From contig DATJUH010000053.1 in assembly GCA_035502515.1 (NCBI GenBank), forward strand, positions 1-22,044: a stretch of DNA of 22,044 bases, given 5' to 3'. The stretch comes from Fen-671 sp035502515 (GTDB taxonomy: Bacteria > Actinomycetota > Acidimicrobiia > Acidimicrobiales > Palsa-688). The notes below the pieces were generated by a model that was not told the DNA's origin, searched no databases, and worked only from the letters and a program-made list of their open reading frames with translations. The position numbers were made by a program, and so were the translations under genes. Positions 8,614-15,373 of the stretch are shown here, piece by piece (position 1 is the first letter of the stretch; each line of letters opens with the position of its first letter).

Positions 8614-8633
8614 CGAATTTGCATGATAATTCG
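8614..8633. promoter_or_regulatory. Candidate operator: 20-bp near-palindrome upstream of aceB
   Basis: CGAATT (8614-8619) and AATTCG (8628-8633) are perfect arms, and the central CATG (8622-8625) is also self-complementary, so 8 of 10 base pairs match. It lies about 55 nt before the aceB start and contains TGATAAT (8624-8630), which could be a -10 hexamer overlapped by the site. Which regulator binds is unknown; no regulator gene adjoins glcDEF here. Confidence 0.4.
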
Positions 8634-8688
8634 CCGGCCGACGAGCAAATTACCTCCTATGACATTTTTGAGAAGTGAGGAGTTATAA

Positions 8689-10278
8689 ATGAGCGCAGCC
8701 GTTGAGATCCGAGGCGAAAAAAATGCTCGCCGGGAGACAGTATTAAACGGGGCGTCACTGGCTCTCGTGGCCGAGCTGCAGAGCGAGCTCGGCCGGCAAC
8801 GGCTCGAGTTGCTCGAGCGGCGGCGGGAGCGACAAGCCGAACTGGCCCGAGGCGTCCGGCCTAAATTTCGTGATGGGCCGGCCGGCGCCACGGGCGCACA
8901 ATGGCGGGTGCCCCCGGCGCCTGCGGATCTCCGTGATAGGCGAGTAGAGATCACCGGCCCGACCGACGCCAAGATGATGATCAACGCTCTCAATTCCGGT
9001 GCCCGGGTGTTCATGGCCGACTTCGAAGATGCCAACACCCCAACCTGGTCCAACCTGGCCGACGGACAGGCAAACGTCCACGATGCCGTCCGGCGGCGGC
9101 TGTCCTATCGCTCGCCTGAGGGCAGGGACTACAGCCTCGGCTCGGAACCGGCGACGCTTTTGGTCCGGCCGCGGGGCTGGCACCTGATCGAGCGGCACGT
9201 ACTCGTCGACGGAGCGCCCGTTTCGGCCAGCCTGTTCGATTTCGGCATCTTCGTAGCCAACAATGGCCACGAGCTCCTGGGCCGAGGGTCAGGTCCCTAC
9301 CTGTACCTGGCGAAGCTGGAAAACGCCGACGAAGCGGCGTTGTGGCGGTCCGCCTTCGAGATCGCCGAGAGCCGCCTCGACCTCCCGCCGGGGAGCATAA
9401 GGGCGACGGTCCTCATCGAGACCATCCTGGCCGCCTTCGAGATGGACGACATACTGCACGCCCTGGGCCCCCACGCCACCGCCCTCAACGCCGGGCGTTG
9501 GGACTACATGTTCAGCATCATCAAGAAGTTCCGTGATGACCCAGCTTTCGTGCTCCCGGACCGGGCCCAGGTCACAATGACCGTCCCCTTCATGCACGCC
9601 TACACGGAGCTGCTCGTGAAAACCTGCCACCGCCGGGGCGCTCACGCCATCGGCGGCATGGCGGCCTTCGTGCCCTCACGCCGCGACCCCCAGGTCAACG
9701 AACGGGCCATCGGCGCGGTGCGTGACGACAAGAGGCGGGAGGCCGGCGCCGGTTTCGACGGCACCTGGGTGGCCCACCCCGACCTGGTGCCCGTGGCCAC
9801 CGAGGTTTTTGACGCGGCCCTGAACGGACAGGCCAACCAGCTGTCCCGGTCCAGAGAGGACGTCGTGGTGGAGGCGGGTGAGCTCCTCGACGTGGCCGTA
9901 CCGGGTGGTTCGGTCACCGAGGCCGGCGTGCGCAACAACGTGGCCGTGAGCCTGCGCTACCTCGAGTCGTGGCTCCGCGGGACAGGGGCGGTAGCGGTGT
10001 TCAACCTCATGGAGGACGTGGCTACGGCAGAAATTGCCCGGGCACAGGTTTGGCAGTGGTGCCACCATGGCGTGGACCTGGGCGACGGGAGCATCGTCAC
10101 CCCTGAACTGGTGCGCCGGGTCGAGGGCGAGGAACTGGAGCAGCTGCTGAAGGACCTGGATGCCGCCGGCCTCGGCGACGGCCGGGCCAAGGAAGCGGCG
10201 GAACTGTTCGACGAGGTGGCATTGGCCGACGAGTTCGTAGACTTCCTTACGTTGCCGGCTTACGAGAGGATCGACTAG
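8689..10278 (+). CDS. aceB: Malate synthase A
   Basis: Condenses glyoxylate with acetyl-CoA to malate, the assimilating step of the glyoxylate cycle and of glycolate use; cytosolic. The 529-aa length fits the A isoform rather than the roughly 720-aa G form. Motifs: GARVFMADFEDANTPTW, LLVRPRGWHLIERH with the glyoxylate-binding Arg162, RATVLIETILAAFEMDDIL with metal-ligand Glu244, GRWDYMFSIIKKFRD, TMTVPFMHAYTELLVKTCHR and FNLMEDVATAEIARAQVWQW with the catalytic base Asp443. The ATG at 8689 follows GTGAGGAG with a 6-7 nt gap. It is divergent from glcDEF, whose product glyoxylate is its substrate. No isocitrate lyase gene is in view, so here it may serve glycolate rather than the glyoxylate cycle (inference). 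Its TAG stop lies inside the first unit of a tandem repeat. Confidence 0.97.
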   Translation: MSAAVEIRGEKNARRETVLNGASLALVAELQSELGRQRLELLERRRERQAELARGVRPKFRDGPAGATGAQWRVPPAPADLRDRRVEITGPTDAKMMINALNSGARVFMADFEDANTPTWSNLADGQANVHDAVRRRLSYRSPEGRDYSLGSEPATLLVRPRGWHLIERHVLVDGAPVSASLFDFGIFVANNGHELLGRGSGPYLYLAKLENADEAALWRSAFEIAESRLDLPPGSIRATVLIETILAAFEMDDILHALGPHATALNAGRWDYMFSIIKKFRDDPAFVLPDRAQVTMTVPFMHAYTELLVKTCHRRGAHAIGGMAAFVPSRRDPQVNERAIGAVRDDKRREAGAGFDGTWVAHPDLVPVATEVFDAALNGQANQLSRSREDVVVEAGELLDVAVPGGSVTEAGVRNNVAVSLRYLESWLRGTGAVAVFNLMEDVATAEIARAQVWQWCHHGVDLGDGSIVTPELVRRVEGEELEQLLKDLDAAGLGDGRAKEAAELFDEVALADEFVDFLTLPAYERID

Positions 10279-10377
10279 GGCGGCCCGGACTAGGGCGGCC
10301 CGGACTAGGGCGGCCCGGACTAGGGCGGCCCGGACTAGGGCGGCCCGGACTAGGGCGGCCCGGACTAGGGCGGCCCG
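10273..10377. repeat. Seven-copy 15-bp tandem repeat at the aceB 3' end
   Basis: The unit GACTAGGGCGGCCCG is repeated seven times without a mismatch, the first copy covering the last Asp codon and stop of aceB. As the period is a multiple of three, every copy puts a TAG in the aceB frame. Each unit can form a small GGG/CCC hairpin. The array separates aceB from larA and ends about 15 nt before the larA ribosome site. Confidence 0.95.
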
Positions 10378-10411
10378 GAAAGCGAGGCTCGCGAAGGAGG
10401 TCTCTGAGCAA

Positions 10412-11710
10412 GTGAGAGAAGTGACGGCAGAGCGTTCCGTGCTGGTGGACCTGCCCTACGGCAGTTCTCAGCTGGCCGTAGAGCTGCCGCCGAAGACCCT
10501 CGTAGTCGCGCCCGAAGACCGGCCTGGCGCCACCGACGAGCTGGCCGAGATAAGGGAAGCCGTTCGTTCGCCGGTCAGCGGGCCCCCTTTGGCTGAGGTG
10601 GTGCCGCCCGGGGCCACCGTCGCCATTGCCGTTTGCGACGGCACCAGGCCCCAACCCCGCCGCCCCATGCTTTCCGCCCTGCTGGAGGTCATCGCCACCA
10701 GGACCGACCTCGACCACGTGGTCGTGTTGGTGGCGACGGGCACGCATCGGGCCAATACGCCGGCGGAGCTCGAGGAGATGTTCGGGCCGGAGCTGCTCGA
10801 TAAGGTCCGCGTGGTGAACCACGACGCCCGCGACCCCGCGACGCTGGTGGACCTCGGGAGGATGGGCCAGGATGTCCCGGTCCAGCTCAACCGGGAATGG
10901 GTAGACGCAGACGTGCGGGTCACGACCGGGTTCGTGGAGCCGCACTTCTTCGCCGGGTTCTCGGGCGGGCCCAAGCTCGTCGCCCCCGGCCTGGCCGGCC
11001 TCGAGACCACCCTCGCCCTGCACGACGCCCGGCGGATCGCCAGCCCGGCCGCCACCTGGGCCGTACTCGAGGGCAACCCGGTCCATGACGACGTCCGGGC
11101 CATCGCCAGGGCGACGGGAGTCCATTTCGCCTGCGACGTGGTGCTCAACCGGCGCCACGAGGTGGTGGCTGCCTTCGCCGGCGAACTCTTCGCCATGCAC
11201 CGGGCGGCCACGGCGGTGGCGAGGGAGGTGGCGATGCAGGAAGTCCCTGAGCGCTTCGACGTGGTCGTGACATCCAATGCCGGCTTCCCGCTGGACCAAA
11301 ACCTGTACCAGGCGGTCAAGGGGATGTCGGCGGCGGCCCAGGTCGTCCGGGAGGGTGGCCTCATCGTCGTCGCCGCCGAGTGCCGCGACGGGTTCCCCGA
11401 CCACGGCGAGTTCCGCCAGTTGCTGGCTACTGCTCCCTCCCCCCAGGCTTTGTTGGCCTCCCTTTCGGACCGCACCCATACAGTGCCGGACCAGTGGGAG
11501 GCACAGGTCCTGGCCCGGGTACTCGGCCAGGCTCGAGTAGCCGTACACACCGATGGCCTGAGCGCCAGGGAACTGGAGAGCGCTTTTCTCTCGCCGGCCG
11601 AGGACGTCGGGGCGACAGTGCGTGACGAGATCCGGCGGGCCGGCGGCAACGGCGCCACCTGTTGCGCCCTGCCGGCGGGGCCGGAGACGATCGCTTTCGT
11701 GCGGGAGTAA
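10412..11710 (+). CDS. larA: LarA-type nickel-pincer 2-hydroxyacid racemase
   Basis: Racemase or epimerase of 2-hydroxyacids using the covalent nickel-pincer nucleotide cofactor (LarA family). The 432-aa protein keeps the residues known from Lactobacillus plantarum LarA at a constant +4 offset: Asp76 and Arg79 (CDGTRPQP), His112 (ATGTHR), His178 (VEPHFFAGFSGG), the cofactor-linking Lys188 (GGPK) and nickel ligand His204 (TLALHD). The start is GTG at 10412, behind an exceptionally good GAAGGAGGT at 10393-10401; a second in-frame GTG at 10421 is too far. Family members act on lactate, malate, aryl-lactates or sugar acids, so the substrate is not fixed. Beside glcDEF and aceB, and with aldolase and aldehyde dehydrogenase genes downstream, lactate is attractive (inference). 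The cofactor genes larB, larC and larE are not in the window. Confidence 0.88.
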   Translation: MREVTAERSVLVDLPYGSSQLAVELPPKTLVVAPEDRPGATDELAEIREAVRSPVSGPPLAEVVPPGATVAIAVCDGTRPQPRRPMLSALLEVIATRTDLDHVVVLVATGTHRANTPAELEEMFGPELLDKVRVVNHDARDPATLVDLGRMGQDVPVQLNREWVDADVRVTTGFVEPHFFAGFSGGPKLVAPGLAGLETTLALHDARRIASPAATWAVLEGNPVHDDVRAIARATGVHFACDVVLNRRHEVVAAFAGELFAMHRAATAVAREVAMQEVPERFDVVVTSNAGFPLDQNLYQAVKGMSAAAQVVREGGLIVVAAECRDGFPDHGEFRQLLATAPSPQALLASLSDRTHTVPDQWEAQVLARVLGQARVAVHTDGLSARELESAFLSPAEDVGATVRDEIRRAGGNGATCCALPAGPETIAFVRE

Positions 11711-11802
11711 TTCAAGAGCCTGGGGCCGGGCGGGAGCCGGGGCGGGGCAGGGCCGGGAAGGGCACCCGCCGGCGCCTGGGGCTGAGCGAGCTGTGGACCG
11801 TG

Positions 11803-11855
11803 CAAAAGTGGCGCGCCAGTAGGTACTTTTGTACACATAGCAGCTAAAACTGCTA
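11803..11855. terminator. Hairpin cluster downstream of larA (terminator or regulatory)
   Basis: Three dyads sit together: CAAAAGT (11803-11809) pairing with ACTTTTG (11825-11831) around a GGCGCGCC palindrome; GTAC-TTTT-GTAC (11823-11834); and TAGCAG (11838-11843) pairing with CTGCTA (11850-11855) over a CTAAAA loop. The first two are mutually exclusive folds. There is no clean U-tract, so the terminator role is uncertain. Confidence 0.35.
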
Positions 11856-11960
11856 CTAGTTCCGGCGGGCCCCCCGGCAACGACAAGCCCGACCGGTAGA
11901 CAGGTTCCCCCCGAGGCTCCGTCGCCCCCCGCAAGAGGGACCACGCCAGCAGGCCCGCCC

Positions 11961-12051
11961 GCCGGCAGACCCGGCCGCCGGCAGACCCCCCGCCGGCAGA
12001 CCCGCCCGCCGGCAGACCCCCCGCCGGCAGACCCGGCCCCCGCCGGCAGAC
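11961..12051. repeat. Six-copy GC-rich repeat, core GCCGGCAGAC
   Basis: The 10-bp core GCCGGCAGAC starts at 11961, 11977, 11992, 12008, 12023 and 12042, a period of 15-16 bp (19 for the last), joined by variable runs of C. Degenerate flanks extend the array to about 11941. Its unit differs from the 15-bp repeat at 10273, though the period is nearly the same. Confidence 0.85.
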
Positions 12052-12117
12052 CGGCAAAACCTACGAGCGCCCGCGCCACGCCAGGAATATAGGCCTCGAG
12101 CCGCTGTTGGCCTAACT

Positions 12118-12606
12118 ATGGCCCTTTACGACGTAGTACCAGCTTCGCTCGACGGCAACCCGCTCGATCTCGACGAACTCGAAGGTAAGGCCGCCCTGAT
12201 CGTGAACGTCGCTTCCCGCTGCGGGTTGACCCCCCAATACGCCACCCTCGAAGACCTGCATGAGCGGTTCAAGGACCGGGGGTTCACCGTGCTCGGAGTG
12301 CCGTGCAACCAGTTCGGCCAGCAGGAGCCGGGCACGCCGGACGAGATCGCCACCTTCTGCTCGACGACGTACGGCGTGACGTTCCCGATGACGGAGAAGA
12401 TCGACGTCAACGGGGCACAGCGCCACCCGCTGTACCAGCAACTCACGGCCACGCCCGACGCCGACGGCGAGGCGGGCGACATCCAGTGGAACTTCGAGAA
12501 GTTCCTGGTCGCGCCGGACGGGCAGGTAGTGGCCCGGTTTCGGCCCCGGGTGACCCCGGACTCCGACGAGGTGGTGTCGGCCATCGAGTCTGTGCTCCCG
12601 GCGTAG
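12118..12606 (+). CDS. Glutathione-peroxidase family thiol peroxidase
   Basis: Thioredoxin-fold peroxidase of 162 aa that reduces hydroperoxides. The peroxidatic Cys35 is in VNVASRCGLTPQY, the catalytic Gln in VPCNQFGQQEPG, and the Trp/Asn in IQWNFEKFLV, completing the family's tetrad. Cys81 (ATFCSTTYG) is placed like the resolving cysteine of thioredoxin-dependent members, so despite the name the reductant is more likely thioredoxin or a similar protein than glutathione, which most actinobacteria lack. The ATG at 12118 has no visible Shine-Dalgarno sequence; it may be translated from a short leader or leaderless transcript, with TATAGG at 12088-12093 as a weak -10 candidate. It appears monocistronic, between the repeat spacer and the MFS promoter. 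A role beside the flavin oxidases in peroxide protection is only a guess. Confidence 0.93.
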   Translation: MALYDVVPASLDGNPLDLDELEGKAALIVNVASRCGLTPQYATLEDLHERFKDRGFTVLGVPCNQFGQQEPGTPDEIATFCSTTYGVTFPMTEKIDVNGAQRHPLYQQLTATPDADGEAGDIQWNFEKFLVAPDGQVVARFRPRVTPDSDEVVSAIESVLPA

Positions 12607-12669
12607 CCTTCGCCGCCCGTTCCAACCTGTCCGGTCGTGAAAGCCGATGCCTGCTCGTGTCCTCAAAAT

Positions 12670-12698
12670 CTGACGTTAACGTCAAGGGCTGGTATCAT
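12670..12698 (+). promoter_or_regulatory. Promoter with overlapping MerR-type operator for the MFS-merR operon
   Basis: CTGACG at 12670-12675 and TATCAT at 12693-12698 form a -35/-10 pair with a 17-bp spacer. A perfect 14-bp palindrome, TGACGTTAACGTCA (12671-12684), overlaps the -35 and extends into the spacer. Its form resembles operators of MerR-family regulators (the SoxR site is CCTCAAGTTAACTTGAGG), and a MerR gene ends this operon, so autoregulation is likely. Confidence 0.65.
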
Positions 12699-12727
12699 CG
12701 AGTGGTGACGGGAACCGAGGAGGACGG

Positions 12728-14563
12728 ATGAGCACGAACGCGACCGTTGACACCACCGCGCCGGCCAGGGACAAGCGAGGAGTCCACTACAAGTGGATCG
12801 CCCTCTCCAACACCACGCTCGGCGTCTTGATGGTGACGATCAACCAGTCGATCCTGCTCATCTCCTTGCCCGACATTTTTCGCGGCATCTCGCTCAACCC
12901 CCTGACGCCTTCCAATACGTCGTACTTCTTGTGGGTTTTCATGGGCTTTTTGCTCGTGACGGCGGTGCTGGTGGTCAGTCTCGGCCGGGTCGGTGACATG
13001 TTCGGGCGGGTCCGCATGTACAACCTGGGGTTTGCCGTCTTCACCGCCTTCTCGATCCTCTTGTCAGCGACGTGGCTGTCCGGCTCCGCCGGTGCCCTCT
13101 GGATCATCATCATGCGGGTGGGCCAGGGCGTGGGCGGCGCCTTCCTGTTCGCCAACTCAGCTGCCATCCTGACCGACGCCTTTCCATCCGACGAGCGAGG
13201 AAAGGCCATGGGGATCAACGGCATCGCAGCTATCGCCGGGTCCTTCCTCGGTCTCGTCCTGGGGGGAGTACTCGGGCCCGTTTCATGGCGCCTCGTGTTC
13301 CTCGTCTCGGTGCCCTTCGGGCTCTTCGGGACGGTTTGGGCCTACCTGATGCTCAAGGACAACGGCGTCCGTCTCCCGGCCAAGATCGACTGGCGGGGCA
13401 ACATCACCTTCGCCGTCGGCCTGGTCGCCTTGTTGACCGGCATCGTGTACTCACTGCTCCCCTACGGCGGCCACCCGACGGGCTGGACCAACCCCTGGGT
13501 GCTCCTGGCCATTTTCGGCGGGATCGCCATCCTCGGCCTGTTCGTCTTCATCGAGACCAAGCAACCGCAACCCATGTTCAACCTCGGGCTGTTCCGCATC
13601 CGGGCCTTTACCGCCGGCAACATCGCCGGCCTGCTCGGGGCTCTCGGGCGCGGCGGGCTTCAGTTCATGCTGATCATCTGGCTGCAAGGCATATGGCTCC
13701 CCCAGCACGGCTACAGCTTCAGCCAGACCCCGCTCTGGGCCGGCCTGGCCATGATCCCCCTCACACTCGGGTTCCTCATCGTAGGGCCGGTGTCCGGCAT
13801 CCTGTCGGACCGCATGGGCGCCCGGGGCCTGGCCACGGCCGGGCTGGCGCTGAGCGGGGTGACGTTCATCCTCCTCCAGCAGTTGCCGATGAACTTCAAC
13901 TACATCTGGTTCGCCCTCCTCATCTTCTTGTTCGCCGTCGGTATGGGGCTTTTCTTCTCCCCCAACCAGGCGTCGGTAATGAACAGCCTCCCGCCCAACC
14001 AGCGCGGCGCCGGCGCCGGGATGCTGAACACGTTCCAAAACTCGGCCACCGTGCTGTCGATGGGGCTGTTCTTCACCATCGTCACGCTGGGTCTGGCCGC
14101 CGACCTGCCCACCCACCTCTACCACGGCCTGACCGCCGCCGGCGTGCCTTCGGGACCGGCCCGGTTGGTGGCCAATGAACCGCCGATCGGCAGCCTGTTC
14201 TCCGCCTTCCTCGGCTACAACCCGGTCCAGGAACTGCTGGCCCCCACTGGCGCTCTGAAGCACATGACGGCCAGCCAGGTCGCTTACATAACTGGCCGGT
14301 CCTTTTTCCCCAGGCTCATCGAGGCGCCTTTCTCGAACGGCCTCCATCTGGCCTTCGACTTCGCCGCCGGCGCTACCCTTATTGCCGTGGTAGCCAGCGC
14401 GCTGAGGGGCAAACGCTATATCCACGCCCCGCAGCCGGTTAGCGAGGAACTGGCTGAGGGCGCGGCCGAGAGCGCAGAGGTGGCCGGACTGTCCGAGGAG
14501 CCGGAAGTACCCGGCCAGCGGCTGGGTGCCGGCGAGGCTTCGTTGCCGGTGACAAGCCGTTGA
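12728..14563 (+). CDS. MFS efflux transporter, DHA2 (EmrB/QacA, 14-TM) family
   Basis: Proton-coupled drug or metabolite exporter in the cytoplasmic membrane, 611 aa. Seen in order: an N-terminal cytoplasmic tail; TM1 around WIALSNTTLGVLMVTINQSI; the motif-A loop GRVGDMFGRVRMY; RVGQGVGGAFLFANSAAIL; the glycine-rich IAGSFLGLVLGGVLGPVSWR, which is the antiporter motif C with the following WR; and further hydrophobic helices to about residue 565. A long loop near residues 460-540, before the last helix, and an acidic C-terminal tail make it longer than average. The ATG at 12728 follows GAGGAGG (12717-12723). It overlaps the MerR gene and sits behind a palindromic promoter, the usual layout of an inducible efflux pump. 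The substrate cannot be predicted. Confidence 0.93.
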   Translation: MSTNATVDTTAPARDKRGVHYKWIALSNTTLGVLMVTINQSILLISLPDIFRGISLNPLTPSNTSYFLWVFMGFLLVTAVLVVSLGRVGDMFGRVRMYNLGFAVFTAFSILLSATWLSGSAGALWIIIMRVGQGVGGAFLFANSAAILTDAFPSDERGKAMGINGIAAIAGSFLGLVLGGVLGPVSWRLVFLVSVPFGLFGTVWAYLMLKDNGVRLPAKIDWRGNITFAVGLVALLTGIVYSLLPYGGHPTGWTNPWVLLAIFGGIAILGLFVFIETKQPQPMFNLGLFRIRAFTAGNIAGLLGALGRGGLQFMLIIWLQGIWLPQHGYSFSQTPLWAGLAMIPLTLGFLIVGPVSGILSDRMGARGLATAGLALSGVTFILLQQLPMNFNYIWFALLIFLFAVGMGLFFSPNQASVMNSLPPNQRGAGAGMLNTFQNSATVLSMGLFFTIVTLGLAADLPTHLYHGLTAAGVPSGPARLVANEPPIGSLFSAFLGYNPVQELLAPTGALKHMTASQVAYITGRSFFPRLIEAPFSNGLHLAFDFAAGATLIAVVASALRGKRYIHAPQPVSEELAEGAAESAEVAGLSEEPEVPGQRLGAGEASLPVTSR

Positions 14564-15021
14564 CCGCCCCGAGCGAAACACTCGCTGCCCCCGGCCGTGA
14601 AGAGCTCTTGAACATCGGGGCCGCCGCGCAGGTGGCAGGCGTGTCCGAGCGAGCGCTGCGGTACTACCAGGAGCTTGGCCTGATCACGCCCTGCGCCCGC
14701 ACGCCGGGCGGGATGCGCCGCTACTCCGAAACGGACCTGGCCCGGGTGGCCCGGATCAGGGAGCTGCAAACGCTCCTCGGCCTCAACCTGGACGAAATCG
14801 CCGTCGTGTTGCGCAACGACGACCGGCTGGCCGAGATAAAGGCGGTATACCGCGACGAGCACACCGGGGCGCAGGAGCGGGCCGAACTGGCTCACGAATG
14901 CCTGGTGCTGCTCGAGCAGCTACGTCAAACGGTAGACGCCAAAAGGATGGCGCTGGACACCTTTCTCGCTGACCTGGACGCCCGGTTGGAGCGCGTCCGC
15001 AGCGTACTCCCCGGCGGATAA
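14560..15021 (+). CDS. MerR-family transcriptional regulator
   Basis: DNA-binding regulator of 153 aa. The winged-helix domain starts near residue 17: LNIGAAAQVAGVSERALRYY, then ELGLITP, then GGMRRYSETDLARVARI and LQTLLGLNLDEIAVVL. A dimerising coiled coil follows (residues about 105-150, rich in Glu, Leu and Arg), and there is almost no effector domain and no cysteine-based metal site, so it is not a metal-sensing MerR. The start is taken as TTG at 14560, overlapping the MFS stop as TTGA; there is no strong ribosome site, which fits translational coupling. It probably controls its own operon through the palindrome at 12671-12684. A later TTG at 14608 would leave the HTH nearly intact and cannot be excluded. 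Confidence 0.9.
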   Translation: MTAPSETLAAPGREELLNIGAAAQVAGVSERALRYYQELGLITPCARTPGGMRRYSETDLARVARIRELQTLLGLNLDEIAVVLRNDDRLAEIKAVYRDEHTGAQERAELAHECLVLLEQLRQTVDAKRMALDTFLADLDARLERVRSVLPGG

Positions 15022-15062
15022 CCTCCCGGGCTCGGCCGGGAGGTGCTCAAGGCGCCCCTTGA
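15021..15062 (+). terminator. Double hairpin after merR
   Basis: ACCTCCCGG (15021-15029) pairs perfectly with CCGGGAGGT (15036-15044) over a 6-nt loop, starting at the last base of the stop codon. A second stem, TCAAGG (15047-15052) with CCTTGA (15057-15062), follows at once. No U-tract is present, as is common for GC-rich actinobacterial terminators. Confidence 0.65.
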
Positions 15063-15373
15063 TACAGCCGAGTGACTGCTTGCGCCTGTTGAACGACCGG
15101 CGTCACGTACGCCTCGAACCCGTTTGGCCACCCGGCGGGGCCACGTTCATGTTGAACCGAACGTGGCACCGTCTCGTGTAGAAGCACGAAGAACGGCCCC
15201 TGAAGACGTTTCGGGACCGCAAACGTAACCAAAGGTCCGAGGGCTCGTCTCTGTTTGAGGTTCGTGACGTTGCACCCGCCGGCTTGTAGACCATGCCCTC
15301 GCCCCCCACCTGCGAGGCCCTAACCCGTTGCTGCCCAAACCCATTCGCCAAGCACCTTCGAGGAAGAGGAACA
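15063..15373. other. Gene-free spacer upstream of the ECF sigma gene
   Basis: About 310 bp without a gene I can support. A 61-codon minus-strand frame ending at 15047 has weak third-position GC and no ribosome site. The notable element is a perfect 8-bp inverted repeat, GCCACGTT (15140-15147) and AACGTGGC (15160-15167), with a 12-nt spacer, which could be an operator or a hairpin. No clear promoter was found. Confidence 0.5.

Larger units (their letters stand above)
8464..8688. promoter_or_regulatory. Divergent glcD-aceB intergenic regulatory region
   Basis: This 225-bp spacer must hold the promoters of both glcDEF (minus) and aceB (plus). Part of it (about 8516-8545 and 8605-8690) is clearly more AT-rich than the genes around it. 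It holds two dyads, ACATG/CATGT at 8516-8542 with an inner ATGAA/TTCAT (8526-8540), and a 20-bp near-palindrome at 8614-8633. I could not settle on a convincing -35/-10 pair for either direction. Confidence 0.55.
11711..12117. other. Gene-free spacer between larA and the peroxidase gene
   Basis: About 400 bp with no credible gene on either strand; long open frames on the minus strand here are products of the repeats and GC bias. It contains a G-rich segment (11720-11760), a short AT-richer island with hairpins (11803-11855), a C-rich segment and a six-copy GC-rich repeat (11961-12051). The start of the next gene lacks a clear ribosome site. Confidence 0.6.

Noticed and set aside
10273..12051. 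Repeat arrays considered as CRISPR
   Set aside because: Units are 10-16 bp with no unique 30-40 nt spacers and there are no cas genes.
10247..12079. Long minus-strand open frames (over 500 codons) across larA, with GRPSP-type repeats
   Set aside because: They are antisense to a gene with a full LarA active site; the openness comes from GC bias and from reading the tandem repeats backwards.
15047..15232. 61-codon minus-strand frame downstream of merR
   Set aside because: No ribosome site, third-position GC well below that of the real genes, and overlap with the terminator-like hairpin.
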